Source: Rickettsiales bacterium (GTDB lineage: Bacteria; Pseudomonadota; Alphaproteobacteria; Rickettsiales; UBA1997). Taken from it: 10,257 bases of DNA. The notes under the pieces are model-generated. The model was not told the DNA's origin, searched no databases, and was given only the letters and a program-made list of their open reading frames with translations. The translations under genes and the position numbers were made by a program. The stretch spans positions 1-10,257 of the forward strand of contig JAOFKK010000033.1 of the NCBI GenBank assembly GCA_028040005.1. Direction: 5' to 3'. This document shows, in pieces, positions 1 to 6,645 of this stretch; the first letter of the stretch is position 1; every line of letters begins with the position of its first letter.

Positions 1-50
1 AGAAAATCAATTATGCAAAGGTCTCATTTTATTAACTTATAAAGCAATTT

Positions 51-70
51 TGTTGCAAAATGTTGCAAAA
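51..70. repeat. Tandem 10-bp direct repeat upstream of glyQ
   Basis: The decamer TGTTGCAAAA occurs twice back to back at 51-60 and 61-70, 35 bases before the glyQ start. It could be a regulator-binding site or simply a slippage duplication. The first copy supplies the -35-like TTGCAA of the possible glyQ promoter. No function is assigned. Confidence 0.75.
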
Positions 71-81
71 AGTGATATAAG
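53..81 (+). promoter_or_regulatory. Possible sigma-70 promoter for glyQ-dapB
   Basis: TTGCAA at 53-58 (4 of 6 consensus bases) is followed after 17 bp by TATAAG at 76-81 (5 of 6). Transcription would start near 88, leaving a leader of about 17 bases before the glyQ ATG at 105. No Shine-Dalgarno-like sequence is visible in that leader. In DNA this AT-rich, -10-like matches arise easily, so the call rests mainly on the exact 17-bp spacing and the position. Confidence 0.35.
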
Positions 82-104
82 AGTATCTAATTGTATTATG
101 AAAT

Positions 105-968
105 ATGACAAAAAAATTATCATTTCAAGAAATTATTCTTAATTTACAAAATTATTGGGCCAAAACTGGCTGCGCTATTTTACAACCAATTGATATTGAG
201 GTTGGGGCTGGCACTTTGCATCCTGCTACTATTTTACAAACCTTAATTCGTAAAAATTGGAATATTGCCTATGTTCAGCCTTGCCGTAGGCCAACCGATA
301 GTCGCTATGGTAATAATCCTAATCGTTTAGGTTCCTATTATCAATTTCAAACAATTTTAAAACCAGCGCCAGATAATATTAAAGAATTATTTTTAAAATC
401 TCTCACCGCAATTGGTATTGATGTTAAAAATAATGATATTCGTTTTGTTGAAGATGATTGGGAAAATCCTACAGTGGGTGCTAGTGGCCTTGGTTGGGAA
501 GTTTGGTATAATGGGATGGAAATCACCCAATTTACCTATATGCAACAAATTGGTGGTATTGAATGTTCAACAATTCCGGTTGAAGTGACTTATGGCTTAG
601 AAAGAATCGCCATGCATATTCAAGATATTGATAATATTTTTGATATTAACTGGAATGGCAAGGAAGGTGCAGAAAAAATAACCTATCGGGATGTATTTTT
701 AGAAACCGAAAAACAAAATTCAGCCTATATTTTAGAACATTCTAATAAGGATATATTATTACAAGATTTTATTGAATGTGAAATTGAGGTTAATAATCTA
801 CTTAATAATAACTTACCCATTGCAGCCTATGAAAAATCATTAAAGGCTAGTCATATTTTGAATTTACTCGATGCTAGGGGCGTTATCTCTGAAAAAGAAA
901 GAGTTTCTTACATAGGAAGGGTCAGAACAATGGTCAAAGGTGCGTGTAATATTATTTCCCAAATTTAA
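105..968 (+). CDS. glyQ: Glycyl-tRNA synthetase alpha subunit (GlyQ)
   Basis: This is the alpha (catalytic) subunit of the tetrameric bacterial glycyl-tRNA synthetase, a class II enzyme that joins glycine to tRNA-Gly with ATP in the cytoplasm. The 287 residues are close to the usual ~290-300. Visible landmarks are the N-terminal GCAILQP and EVGAGTLHPAT segments (22-42), class II motif 2 as RRPTDSRYGNNPNR (61-74) followed by YYQFQ, the conserved FVEDDWENP (114-122), GLGWEVW (128-134), and motif 3 as GLERIAM (164-170). The C-terminal helix LDARGVISEKERVSYI (255-270) is also typical. The ATG at 105 is chosen because the MTKKLSFQ start matches family N-termini; an ATG at 98 is out of frame and closes after 14 codons. 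dapB follows after 17 bases. The partner beta subunit gene glyS, often next to glyQ, is not downstream and must be elsewhere. Confidence 0.97.
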   Translation: MTKKLSFQEIILNLQNYWAKTGCAILQPIDIEVGAGTLHPATILQTLIRKNWNIAYVQPCRRPTDSRYGNNPNRLGSYYQFQTILKPAPDNIKELFLKSLTAIGIDVKNNDIRFVEDDWENPTVGASGLGWEVWYNGMEITQFTYMQQIGGIECSTIPVEVTYGLERIAMHIQDIDNIFDINWNGKEGAEKITYRDVFLETEKQNSAYILEHSNKDILLQDFIECEIEVNNLLNNNLPIAAYEKSLKASHILNLLDARGVISEKERVSYIGRVRTMVKGACNIISQI

Positions 969-985
969 AGTAACTTTATAATAAT

Positions 986-1786
986 ATGAAAATAGGAATA
1001 ACTGGAATTAATGGCAGGATGGGAACCCAGATTGCACAATTAGTTTATCAAAATGACATTACCGAAATCGCTTTTGGTTTGGTTGATAAAAAATTAGGAT
1101 TAGATGGACAAAATATCGGTGAAATTATAGGTATTAAAAACATTAATCTTGAAGCTAATAGCGATATTGACAAATTATTTAAAAATTCTGATGCGGTAAT
1201 CGATTTTTCAGCTCCAGAATTATCAATTTTATGTGCTCAAAAGGCTGCACAATATAATAAGATTTTTATTTGCGGTACAACTGGATTTACTGAAAAGCAA
1301 AAACAAAATCTTCATGAAGCATCTATAAAAACCAAAATTGTTTATTCAACTAACATGTCAATTGGGGTTAATTTATTAATGAATTTGACTGAAAAAGTTT
1401 CTAAAATTTTACATGAAGATTATGATGCTGAAATTATTGAAATGCATCATCGTTACAAAAAGGATGCACCATCTGGAACTGCACTTTCTTTGGGAGAAGC
1501 TGTGGCACAAGGTAGAGGATTAGATTTTGGTGAAGTAGCTAAAAGAACAAGGGACGGAATTACAGGCGAAAGAACTAAAAATGAAATTGGCTTCGCATCA
1601 TTAAGAGGTGGCGACGTCATTGGCGATCATTCTGTTATTTTTGCTAGCGATGGCGAGAGGGTTGAGCTTACCCATAAAGCTTCAAATAGGATTATCTACG
1701 CTAAAGGTGCAATAAGAGCTGCAATTTGGGCTAGTGGGCAGAAAAATGGCCTATATTCCATGAGAGATGTCCTAAAGGGTTTTTAG
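986..1786 (+). CDS. dapB: 4-hydroxy-tetrahydrodipicolinate reductase (DapB)
   Basis: DapB reduces 4-hydroxy-tetrahydrodipicolinate to tetrahydrodipicolinate with NAD(P)H in the lysine and meso-diaminopimelate pathway, and so feeds peptidoglycan synthesis. The 266 residues match the family length. The N-terminal Rossmann nucleotide-binding loop is GITGINGRMG (4-13). FICGTTGF (94-101) lies beside the cofactor, and the catalytic signature EMHHRYKKDAPSGTAL runs from 152 to 167. H154/H155 and K158 correspond to the catalytic His and Lys region of the E. coli enzyme. The conserved KASNR lies at 231-235. The gene sits 17 bases after glyQ on the same strand and is probably cotranscribed with it; there is no good terminator before the rpoH promoter. 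Its presence suggests the cell makes its own diaminopimelate, which fits the OmpA-type peptidoglycan-binding lipoprotein encoded in the same window. Confidence 0.97.
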   Translation: MKIGITGINGRMGTQIAQLVYQNDITEIAFGLVDKKLGLDGQNIGEIIGIKNINLEANSDIDKLFKNSDAVIDFSAPELSILCAQKAAQYNKIFICGTTGFTEKQKQNLHEASIKTKIVYSTNMSIGVNLLMNLTEKVSKILHEDYDAEIIEMHHRYKKDAPSGTALSLGEAVAQGRGLDFGEVAKRTRDGITGERTKNEIGFASLRGGDVIGDHSVIFASDGERVELTHKASNRIIYAKGAIRAAIWASGQKNGLYSMRDVLKGF

Positions 1787-1801
1787 GGGCCAATACCATT
1801 A

Positions 1802-1830
1802 TTGACATTTTATGTAAAATAATGTATAAT
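1802..1830 (+). promoter_or_regulatory. Perfect-consensus sigma-70 promoter of rpoH
   Basis: TTGACA at 1802-1807 and TATAAT at 1825-1830 match the sigma-70 consensus at all 12 positions with the optimal 17-bp spacer. Transcription should start near 1837, giving a leader of about 44 bases to the rpoH ATG at 1881. The promoter begins 15 bases after the dapB stop, so rpoH has its own strong vegetative promoter rather than relying on readthrough from glyQ-dapB. Confidence 0.85.
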
Positions 1831-1870
1831 ATTACTTATAATATTTTTAACGATAAATGAGACTATTTTA

Positions 1871-1900
1871 GATAATAATTATGACAGAATTAATTTTATC
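1871..1900 (+). promoter_or_regulatory. Possible AU-rich hairpin enclosing the rpoH start codon
   Basis: GATAATAATT (1871-1880) can pair with AATTA (1888-1892) and, after a 3-base bulge, with TTATC (1896-1900). This forms ten base pairs around a 7-base loop that holds the ATG at 1881. Only one pair is G-C, so the structure would be weak. The E. coli rpoH mRNA is a known RNA thermometer built on different sequence; a similar role here is inference. In DNA of this composition such pairings can occur by chance. Confidence 0.3.
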
Positions 1901-2753
1901 TTCCAATCAACTATCAAATAATTTTGAAGTTAATTTTGCAAGATACCTTCAAGAAATACAAAAATTTCCTATTTTAAAAAAAGAAGAGGAATATAACCTA
2001 GCCCTTAAAATTGTTAATTTTAATGATAAGGATGCAGCAAAAATATTAGTCCAAAGTCATTTAAGATTGGTTGCAAAAATGGCATTTCAATTTAAAAAAT
2101 ACGGCCTTTCAATTGCCGATTTAGTTTCAGAAGGTAATTTGGGCTTAATACAGGCTGTACAAAAATTTGATCCCATTAAAGGATTTAGATTTTCAACCTA
2201 TGCTATGCTTTGGGTCAAAGCATATATGCAAGATTATATTTTAAAATCTTGGTCATTAGTTAAAATAGGTACCAATGCTGCTCAAAGAAAATTATTTTTT
2301 AATCTTGGAAAGATAAAAAGATCCTTAGGAATTGAAAATCAAGAATCTATCACTATTGATAATATTACAAAAATATCAAATAATCTAAATGTCTCCGAAA
2401 AAGAAGTTGCCAACATGAATAGCCGTATTTGTAATGGCGATACTTCCTTAAATAATGTTATCTCTGAAGATGGTGCAGAAGTGGGAGAGACGATCCCTTC
2501 AAAAGATCCCCTAGCTGAAGAAATAGCAATTACAAATCAAGAAACACAAAGAAAAGCTAAATTGGTTAATTTGGCAATGAAATCCCTTAATGATAGGGAA
2601 AAGGATATTTTTACCAAGAGAAAATTACTTGAAAAATCAATAACTCTCAATGAATTAAGCGATTTTTACAATATTTCCCGCGAAAGAGTAAGACAAATAG
2701 AAGCTAACGCCATCACAAAGATCAAAAAATTTATTGAATCTAGCGATATTTAA
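1881..2753 (+). CDS. rpoH: RNA polymerase heat-shock sigma factor RpoH (sigma-32)
   Basis: This alternative sigma-70-family factor directs RNA polymerase to heat-shock promoters. Its 290 residues match sigma-32 length. Region 1.2/2 contains the LVQSHLRLVAKMAFQF core helix (56-71), DLVSEGNLGLIQAVQKFDP (80-98) and the region 2.3-2.4 GFRFSTYAMLWVKAYMQDYI (101-120). The diagnostic feature is the RpoH box QRKLFFNL (135-142), found in sigma-32 and absent from the housekeeping sigma. Region 4.2 carries the helix-turn-helix SDFYNISRERVRQIEANAI (260-278) for -35 recognition. The gene has its own perfect-consensus promoter at 1802-1830, and a possible start-codon hairpin. No Shine-Dalgarno sequence precedes the ATG. 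A four-codon ATG reading frame at 1857-1871 lies in the leader, with no sign that it matters. The gene overlaps the end of the convergent lipoprotein gene by 4 bases. Confidence 0.95.
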   Translation: MTELILSSNQLSNNFEVNFARYLQEIQKFPILKKEEEYNLALKIVNFNDKDAAKILVQSHLRLVAKMAFQFKKYGLSIADLVSEGNLGLIQAVQKFDPIKGFRFSTYAMLWVKAYMQDYILKSWSLVKIGTNAAQRKLFFNLGKIKRSLGIENQESITIDNITKISNNLNVSEKEVANMNSRICNGDTSLNNVISEDGAEVGETIPSKDPLAEEIAITNQETQRKAKLVNLAMKSLNDREKDIFTKRKLLEKSITLNELSDFYNISRERVRQIEANAITKIKKFIESSDI

Positions 2754-3679
2754 TTCCTTTTTTTTGCTTCTGTAATTTTATTAAAATAAATATTTTGCTC
2801 TATAATTGGCAGAGGTATTTTATTGATGTTTTCTCCGCGTGAGATATATATTTTTACATAACGATTATTTTTTTCCTGAATTTTATTATCAGTAATCATT
2901 TTTGGCTTCTCCTCCCCAAACGATGTTTTGTAAATTGCATTTTTTGGAACACCATTTTTAAATAGATAATTTTGAACTATCTTAACCCTCTGAGTTGAAA
3001 GATATTTATTATATAACTTCTTACCAGATGAATCTGCGGAACCAATCAATAAAATAGAATATATATCATCATAATTATTTAAAAACTCTAAGGTTTCTTT
3101 AAGCTCTATTCTTGCATCACTATTTAATTGATAACTATTAAAATCAAAATATAGAGTAAATTCAGTTAAATCTAATATTTTATTTTCTATTTTTTGTTCT
3201 TTAATTTTAGATTTATATTCTTCAATTTCATCTAACAATAGATAAAAACGATTTTTACAATCAGAATTGGCAATAAATTGGTTAAATTTACTAGCTTTAC
3301 CGCTAATCCAGCAATCATAAAGTAAAATTAAATGTGCAAGCTGTATAGGTAGCTCAATCTTGGTTTCAAAATTATTAATATTTTGTAATCTTTTACCTGC
3401 AAAAATTGCTTCATCAATTTTATTTATTGGAAAATTCCAATTTTGTGGAATTTCTGGTGATAAATATGCGCCTCGAAATGCATCTAGCGATTTTTGTGCA
3501 AAATTATTGGCCGACTCCCCTTCTTTTATTTTGTGTAAATATTTGGCATAATTAGCATATTCTAAAGATAAAAAAGAATTATAGTTTTTTACTGCTTTAA
3601 TTTGGGGTTCTTGCTTTAATAAATTTTCCAAAGGACTATTTTGGCAAGAAGATAAAAAAAAATAATATAATAATAACAA
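2750..3679 (-). CDS. OmpA-family peptidoglycan-associated lipoprotein, start region frame-disrupted or using TTG
   Basis: This is a predicted lipoprotein with a C-terminal OmpA/Pal-type domain that anchors to peptidoglycan. Read from a TTG at 3679 it has 309 residues: a short hydrophobic stretch, then the lipobox LSSC with the lipidated Cys at 12. Residues 36-150 resemble an N-terminal region known from alphaproteobacterial OmpA lipoproteins (FLSLEYANYAKYL; FAQKSLDAFRG; LLYDCW at 119-124; a later SDC). The OmpA domain spans about 172-280: LYFDFNSYQLN, IGSADSSG, LSTQRVKIV, FGEEKP, NNRYVKIYI. D216 and R231 have the same 15-residue spacing as the OmpA diaminopimelate-binding Asp and Arg. The TTG start is doubtful because it gives no positive n-region. 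An ATG at 3695 in the neighbouring frame would give MPIKLFVIIILFF and then LSSC if the T9 tract at 3654-3662 were one base shorter. The gene is last in the minus-strand operon, 5 bases after the tail-fibre prepilin gene. Confidence 0.88.
   Translation of the reverse strand: MLLLYYFFLSSCQNSPLENLLKQEPQIKAVKNYNSFLSLEYANYAKYLHKIKEGESANNFAQKSLDAFRGAYLSPEIPQNWNFPINKIDEAIFAGKRLQNINNFETKIELPIQLAHLILLYDCWISGKASKFNQFIANSDCKNRFYLLLDEIEEYKSKIKEQKIENKILDLTEFTLYFDFNSYQLNSDARIELKETLEFLNNYDDIYSILLIGSADSSGKKLYNKYLSTQRVKIVQNYLFKNGVPKNAIYKTSFGEEKPKMITDNKIQEKNNRYVKIYISRGENINKIPLPIIEQNIYFNKITEAKKRN
3654..3662 (-). repeat. T9 homopolymer inside the lipoprotein signal peptide
   Basis: Nine consecutive T on the coding (minus) strand lie between two possible reading frames of the signal peptide. 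The ATG frame (from 3695) gives a positively charged n-region and hydrophobic core before the tract. The TTG frame supplies the lipobox and mature protein after it. Removing one T joins them into MPIKLFVIIILFFLSSC, a classic lipoprotein signal. The tract may be a sequence error, a contingency locus, or a site of RNA polymerase slippage, which is known at poly(A)/poly(T) tracts in AT-rich symbiont genomes. Confidence 0.7.
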
Positions 3680-3684
3680 ATAAT

Positions 3685-5637
3685 TTAATTGGCATTTTCT
3701 AATTTTTCAATTCTTTTGATTAATTTATCAATTTTTTGATCATATTCTTTTCTAAGATCCGCTATTTCTTTTTGGTGATTTTCTTGCAATTCCCGTATGG
3801 CAGAAACTAAAAATACCGTTACTTTACCATAAGAAATAGATTTGTAACCCTCTTCATCTGTTGATACTAATTCTGGAAATATTTTTTCTACCTCTTGGGC
3901 AATAAAACCAATTTGCCTATCTTTGGAGAAGTTTTTATCAGGAAAATCTTCTTTTCTCCAATCATAATGGACCGCATTTAATTGTAAAATTTTAGATAGG
4001 ATATTAGAGATTGGTGCAATGTTTTTTTTATATCTAGCATCAGAGCTATCGGTAATTCCATAAGCTCTAAATGTGCCATTAACATCTAAATCATATGATG
4101 GTGTGCTATCCTTTATTCCCACTCTACCTTGATGAGTCATGTGCATAGCCATGACTTGTCCTTGATATGGAGCCGAATTAACATCATCATGCACTAAAAA
4201 TTGCATATAAGACCCCTCTCCTTTTTTAACTTTTATTGATGAGTATCTTATATCTTGATCTAATCTACCCATGCGAATCTCAGTTGATGTAGCAAAACTA
4301 CCAGATTGAACATTTAGTATTCCATTGTCAAATGCATCCTTTACAACACCTTCGAGTCTAAAATTATTAATATTCATAACGCCACTTATTGATGCATCCC
4401 CATCAATATCGAGATGACTTTCAGGGTTTGATTGATTAATACCAACATTACCACCATCTTCAATAAAAATTCCATTAGCACCACTATCATCATATAATTT
4501 TAAACCAGATGTGCTATCAGCCCTTACCTCATCTAATATTTGTACTTTATGATATTCATTACAAAAAATATCAGACCATTTACCATACTTGCCGCATGTT
4601 CTTTGTAAAATAGCATTAGAAGTATCGCAACCACAATTTGTTGCATCACTACCAATTAATGTTGCTGTAACATCACTAGTTTCACCATATGATTTCTGAG
4701 TAACTGAGCCATCTCCTGAAAAACATGCTACATCATAATTACTATTAATAAATCCTTGCTCAACAGAGCATTGCATAAATTCCAATTCCGAATCACGAAT
4801 TATCTGATCCTTAGTTTTAAATATAACAAAATCATCAAAAGTAATAGGCTCTCCGGATAGAATATTAGTTTCATTAGAATCAATAAAAAAATCTTTATTA
4901 TATGGGGTTGGAGTTGTATCTTGATAGAAATTATCAACTTCATCAGTAATAAAAGGTTGTGGAAATAATTGCGCACCCGTGTCAGGATTATAAGCCCCAG
5001 CACCATTTTCACCATGACTGATAAGCAACATTATAGCTTTATCAGAAATGGTTACATTAGTTCCTGATGAATTATCTTTAATATTGATATATTCAAATAT
5101 ATTTGCTTCACCCAATCTATCGCTTCCTGCATAAGACTCAAAACCCAAACTAACTCCTATTTTTGTTCCAAATTCTTTTATCATAACATAACTAAATTTA
5201 CGACCATAACCATCTTCAGCATCTTTCTTACCAAGATTAAGAACGTCAATTGGCACCATACCATACACGATTTTCATATTATTACCACTAACCCCAACTG
5301 TTTGACTAGCACCATCACCAAGGAAATTAAAAGCCGGTAATGGAGAGTTATTAATCTCATCACAATCTTCTCCAGTTCTAGATTCAGATCCGTAATTATT
5401 ATCATTATATGCAATATCTAATCTTGCTGGACATGGTAATCTTTTATTTTCAGATAAATAATTTAAAATAGCTTTATATATTTTATCGGTTCTTTCTAAG
5501 GTAATTATTTGCGCTTCCTGAATATTTTGATTTTTAGAAATATTGCTAAAAAGTAAACTACCACTGGTTAGCAATATTGCCACAATGAATAATGCTATAG
5601 ATACTTCTAATAATGAATAGGCTCTGCGTTTTTTCAT
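3685..5637 (-). CDS. Prepilin-like protein fused to phage tail-fibre module with peptidase S74 chaperone domain
   Basis: The 650-residue product begins with a type IV prepilin signal: basic MKKRRA, cleavage expected between A6 and Y7, then YSLLE with Glu at mature position 5 and a hydrophobic helix to about 30. Residues 31-360 form a pilin-like or adhesin ectodomain with eight cysteines (69, 92, 290, 305, 335, 337, 348, 359), paralogous to the preceding gene. From about 363 on there are no cysteines. This part has two tail-fibre-type repeats of VGI, three to five residues, P and LD-hydrophobic-(D/N)G at 398-413 and 506-521. It then has a peptidase S74 intramolecular chaperone (about 530-620) and a coiled coil to the end. 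SDARYK (532-537) keeps the Ser and Lys of the known S74 self-cleavage dyad at the same spacing. Such domains trimerise and fold phage tailspikes and are then cut off. A role as a trimeric surface or pilus-tip adhesin is inferred. The start lies 3 bases after the previous stop. Confidence 0.9.
   Translation of the reverse strand: MKKRRAYSLLEVSIALFIVAILLTSGSLLFSNISKNQNIQEAQIITLERTDKIYKAILNYLSENKRLPCPARLDIAYNDNNYGSESRTGEDCDEINNSPLPAFNFLGDGASQTVGVSGNNMKIVYGMVPIDVLNLGKKDAEDGYGRKFSYVMIKEFGTKIGVSLGFESYAGSDRLGEANIFEYINIKDNSSGTNVTISDKAIMLLISHGENGAGAYNPDTGAQLFPQPFITDEVDNFYQDTTPTPYNKDFFIDSNETNILSGEPITFDDFVIFKTKDQIIRDSELEFMQCSVEQGFINSNYDVACFSGDGSVTQKSYGETSDVTATLIGSDATNCGCDTSNAILQRTCGKYGKWSDIFCNEYHKVQILDEVRADSTSGLKLYDDSGANGIFIEDGGNVGINQSNPESHLDIDGDASISGVMNINNFRLEGVVKDAFDNGILNVQSGSFATSTEIRMGRLDQDIRYSSIKVKKGEGSYMQFLVHDDVNSAPYQGQVMAMHMTHQGRVGIKDSTPSYDLDVNGTFRAYGITDSSDARYKKNIAPISNILSKILQLNAVHYDWRKEDFPDKNFSKDRQIGFIAQEVEKIFPELVSTDEEGYKSISYGKVTVFLVSAIRELQENHQKEIADLRKEYDQKIDKLIKRIEKLENAN
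3688..4044 (-). other. Peptidase S74 self-cleaving chaperone domain (residues 532-650)
   Basis: This segment encodes the C-terminal intramolecular chaperone of the tail-fibre prepilin. It opens with SSDARYKKNI, where S532 and K537 align with the Ser/Lys dyad of endosialidase-type S74 domains. It continues with the recognisable IGFIAQEVEKIFPELV block (576-591) and YKSISYGKVTVFLVSAIREL (598-617). It ends in a charged, heptad-like coiled coil (about 612-650). Cleavage before D533 would release about 118 residues and leave the mature fibre. Confidence 0.88.
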
Positions 5638-5640
5638 AAA

Positions 5641-6645
5641 TTATTGATTACATTGATTTATCTGCATATTTGTTATATTTTGCCAAATACCATATGCTTC
5701 ACATTTTCTGATAATGTTTTCAATAGTGGTACAAGGGCATGTTGTGATGCTATAAATATTTGCTCCATGAATTACATTATCAAAAGCAATTTCTGACCCA
5801 TCATTACAACTTCCTAAATTACCATCATTATCACCAGAATCATTATTAAATGTTATTTTACTATCATTTATTGAACAAAAAAAATGTGTCATTCCTGTAT
5901 CTTGTAATATTTCTTGTTTATTTTTAAAAAATAATATATCACCTTGCTCGGTTGTAAATAAATTATCGTCATTATCGATATTTTCATTATTACGAGCAGC
6001 ATCTGACCCACCACTCATTAATATAAATAAATAGCTAGCATTCGGTCTAATTTGATTACTTAATCCATCTTCTGGCTCTATTTGGTTTGTGCCATCGGTA
6101 ATTTCAATTAGTTCGAAATTATCATCTATCACCCTTCCATCTATTGTTTCATCATCATTATTAATATCATGCATGGTTTTTTCCATAGCAAAGCCATCAA
6201 TTGCATTATTATCTTGGCTTTTAAAAGTAAATCTAATATCAACATAATAAGATATATTTCTATTCCATTCATCCATATTAAATTCTGTAGTTAAACCTAA
6301 TGTTTGATAGGGTAAATCACCATATTTTATATTTGTACTGGTAACTATATTAGAATTATCACAATTATTACCTACATCCTCTACCCCATCCGCATCATGA
6401 TCAGGGCATGGAAGGCGATGATTTTTAATAACAAATAATTTAATCGCTTCATAAATTTTATTAAATCTTGCCCTTGTATCTAAATGTTCAATATTAGCAA
6501 TTGCATATTCTTCTTTTAGTTTTTCTAATGTTGATTTTTGTTGATTAAGATTAATTTTATATAAACTTAACGCAGAAACAGTCATAAAAGATATTATGGC
6601 GATAATTATTGAAGTTTCAACTAGGCCAAATCCTGTTTTTTTCAT
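5641..6645 (-). CDS. Prepilin-like protein, paralogue of the following tail-fibre prepilin
   Basis: The 334-residue product starts with a type III (prepilin) signal: MKKTG, cleavage expected after G5, then FGLVE with the conserved Glu at mature position 5 and a hydrophobic helix to about residue 28. The ectodomain has eight cysteines (80, 95, 257, 280, 303, 305, 315, 332) in the same order as in the next gene. It also shares RLPCP, LPYQTLGL, a block around FFKNKQEILQD then FCS, and the closing CPC and CEAYGIW motifs. It ends a few residues after the last shared cysteine and has no tail-fibre part. It is rich in Asp and Asn (for example 159-176 and 219-229). The ATG at 6645 is preferred over one at 6678 because the signal then begins correctly, and because it overlaps the pgpA stop as TAATG, suggesting translational coupling. 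Substrate or pilus system is unknown; no pilus assembly genes are in the window. Confidence 0.85.
   Translation of the reverse strand: MKKTGFGLVETSIIIAIISFMTVSALSLYKINLNQQKSTLEKLKEEYAIANIEHLDTRARFNKIYEAIKLFVIKNHRLPCPDHDADGVEDVGNNCDNSNIVTSTNIKYGDLPYQTLGLTTEFNMDEWNRNISYYVDIRFTFKSQDNNAIDGFAMEKTMHDINNDDETIDGRVIDDNFELIEITDGTNQIEPEDGLSNQIRPNASYLFILMSGGSDAARNNENIDNDDNLFTTEQGDILFFKNKQEILQDTGMTHFFCSINDSKITFNNDSGDNDGNLGSCNDGSEIAFDNVIHGANIYSITTCPCTTIENIIRKCEAYGIWQNITNMQINQCNQ

Noticed and set aside
1771..1787. Hairpin CCTAAA / TTTAGG at the end of dapB as a terminator
   Set aside because: The stem has only six pairs, four of them A-T, lies mostly inside the coding region and is not followed by a T-run.
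1857..1871. Four-codon upstream reading frame (MRLF) in the rpoH leader
   Set aside because: It is too short and lacks a ribosome-binding site or attenuator-like codons; an ATG in AT-rich leader sequence is expected by chance.
2736..2765. T8 run after the rpoH stop as an intrinsic terminator
   Set aside because: Only a 4-base GAAT/ATTC stem precedes the run, too weak to support a call, and the run lies inside the convergent lipoprotein gene.
3360..3551. Plus-strand open frame of 63 codons
   Set aside because: It lies antisense inside the OmpA lipoprotein gene and has no family features or upstream signals.
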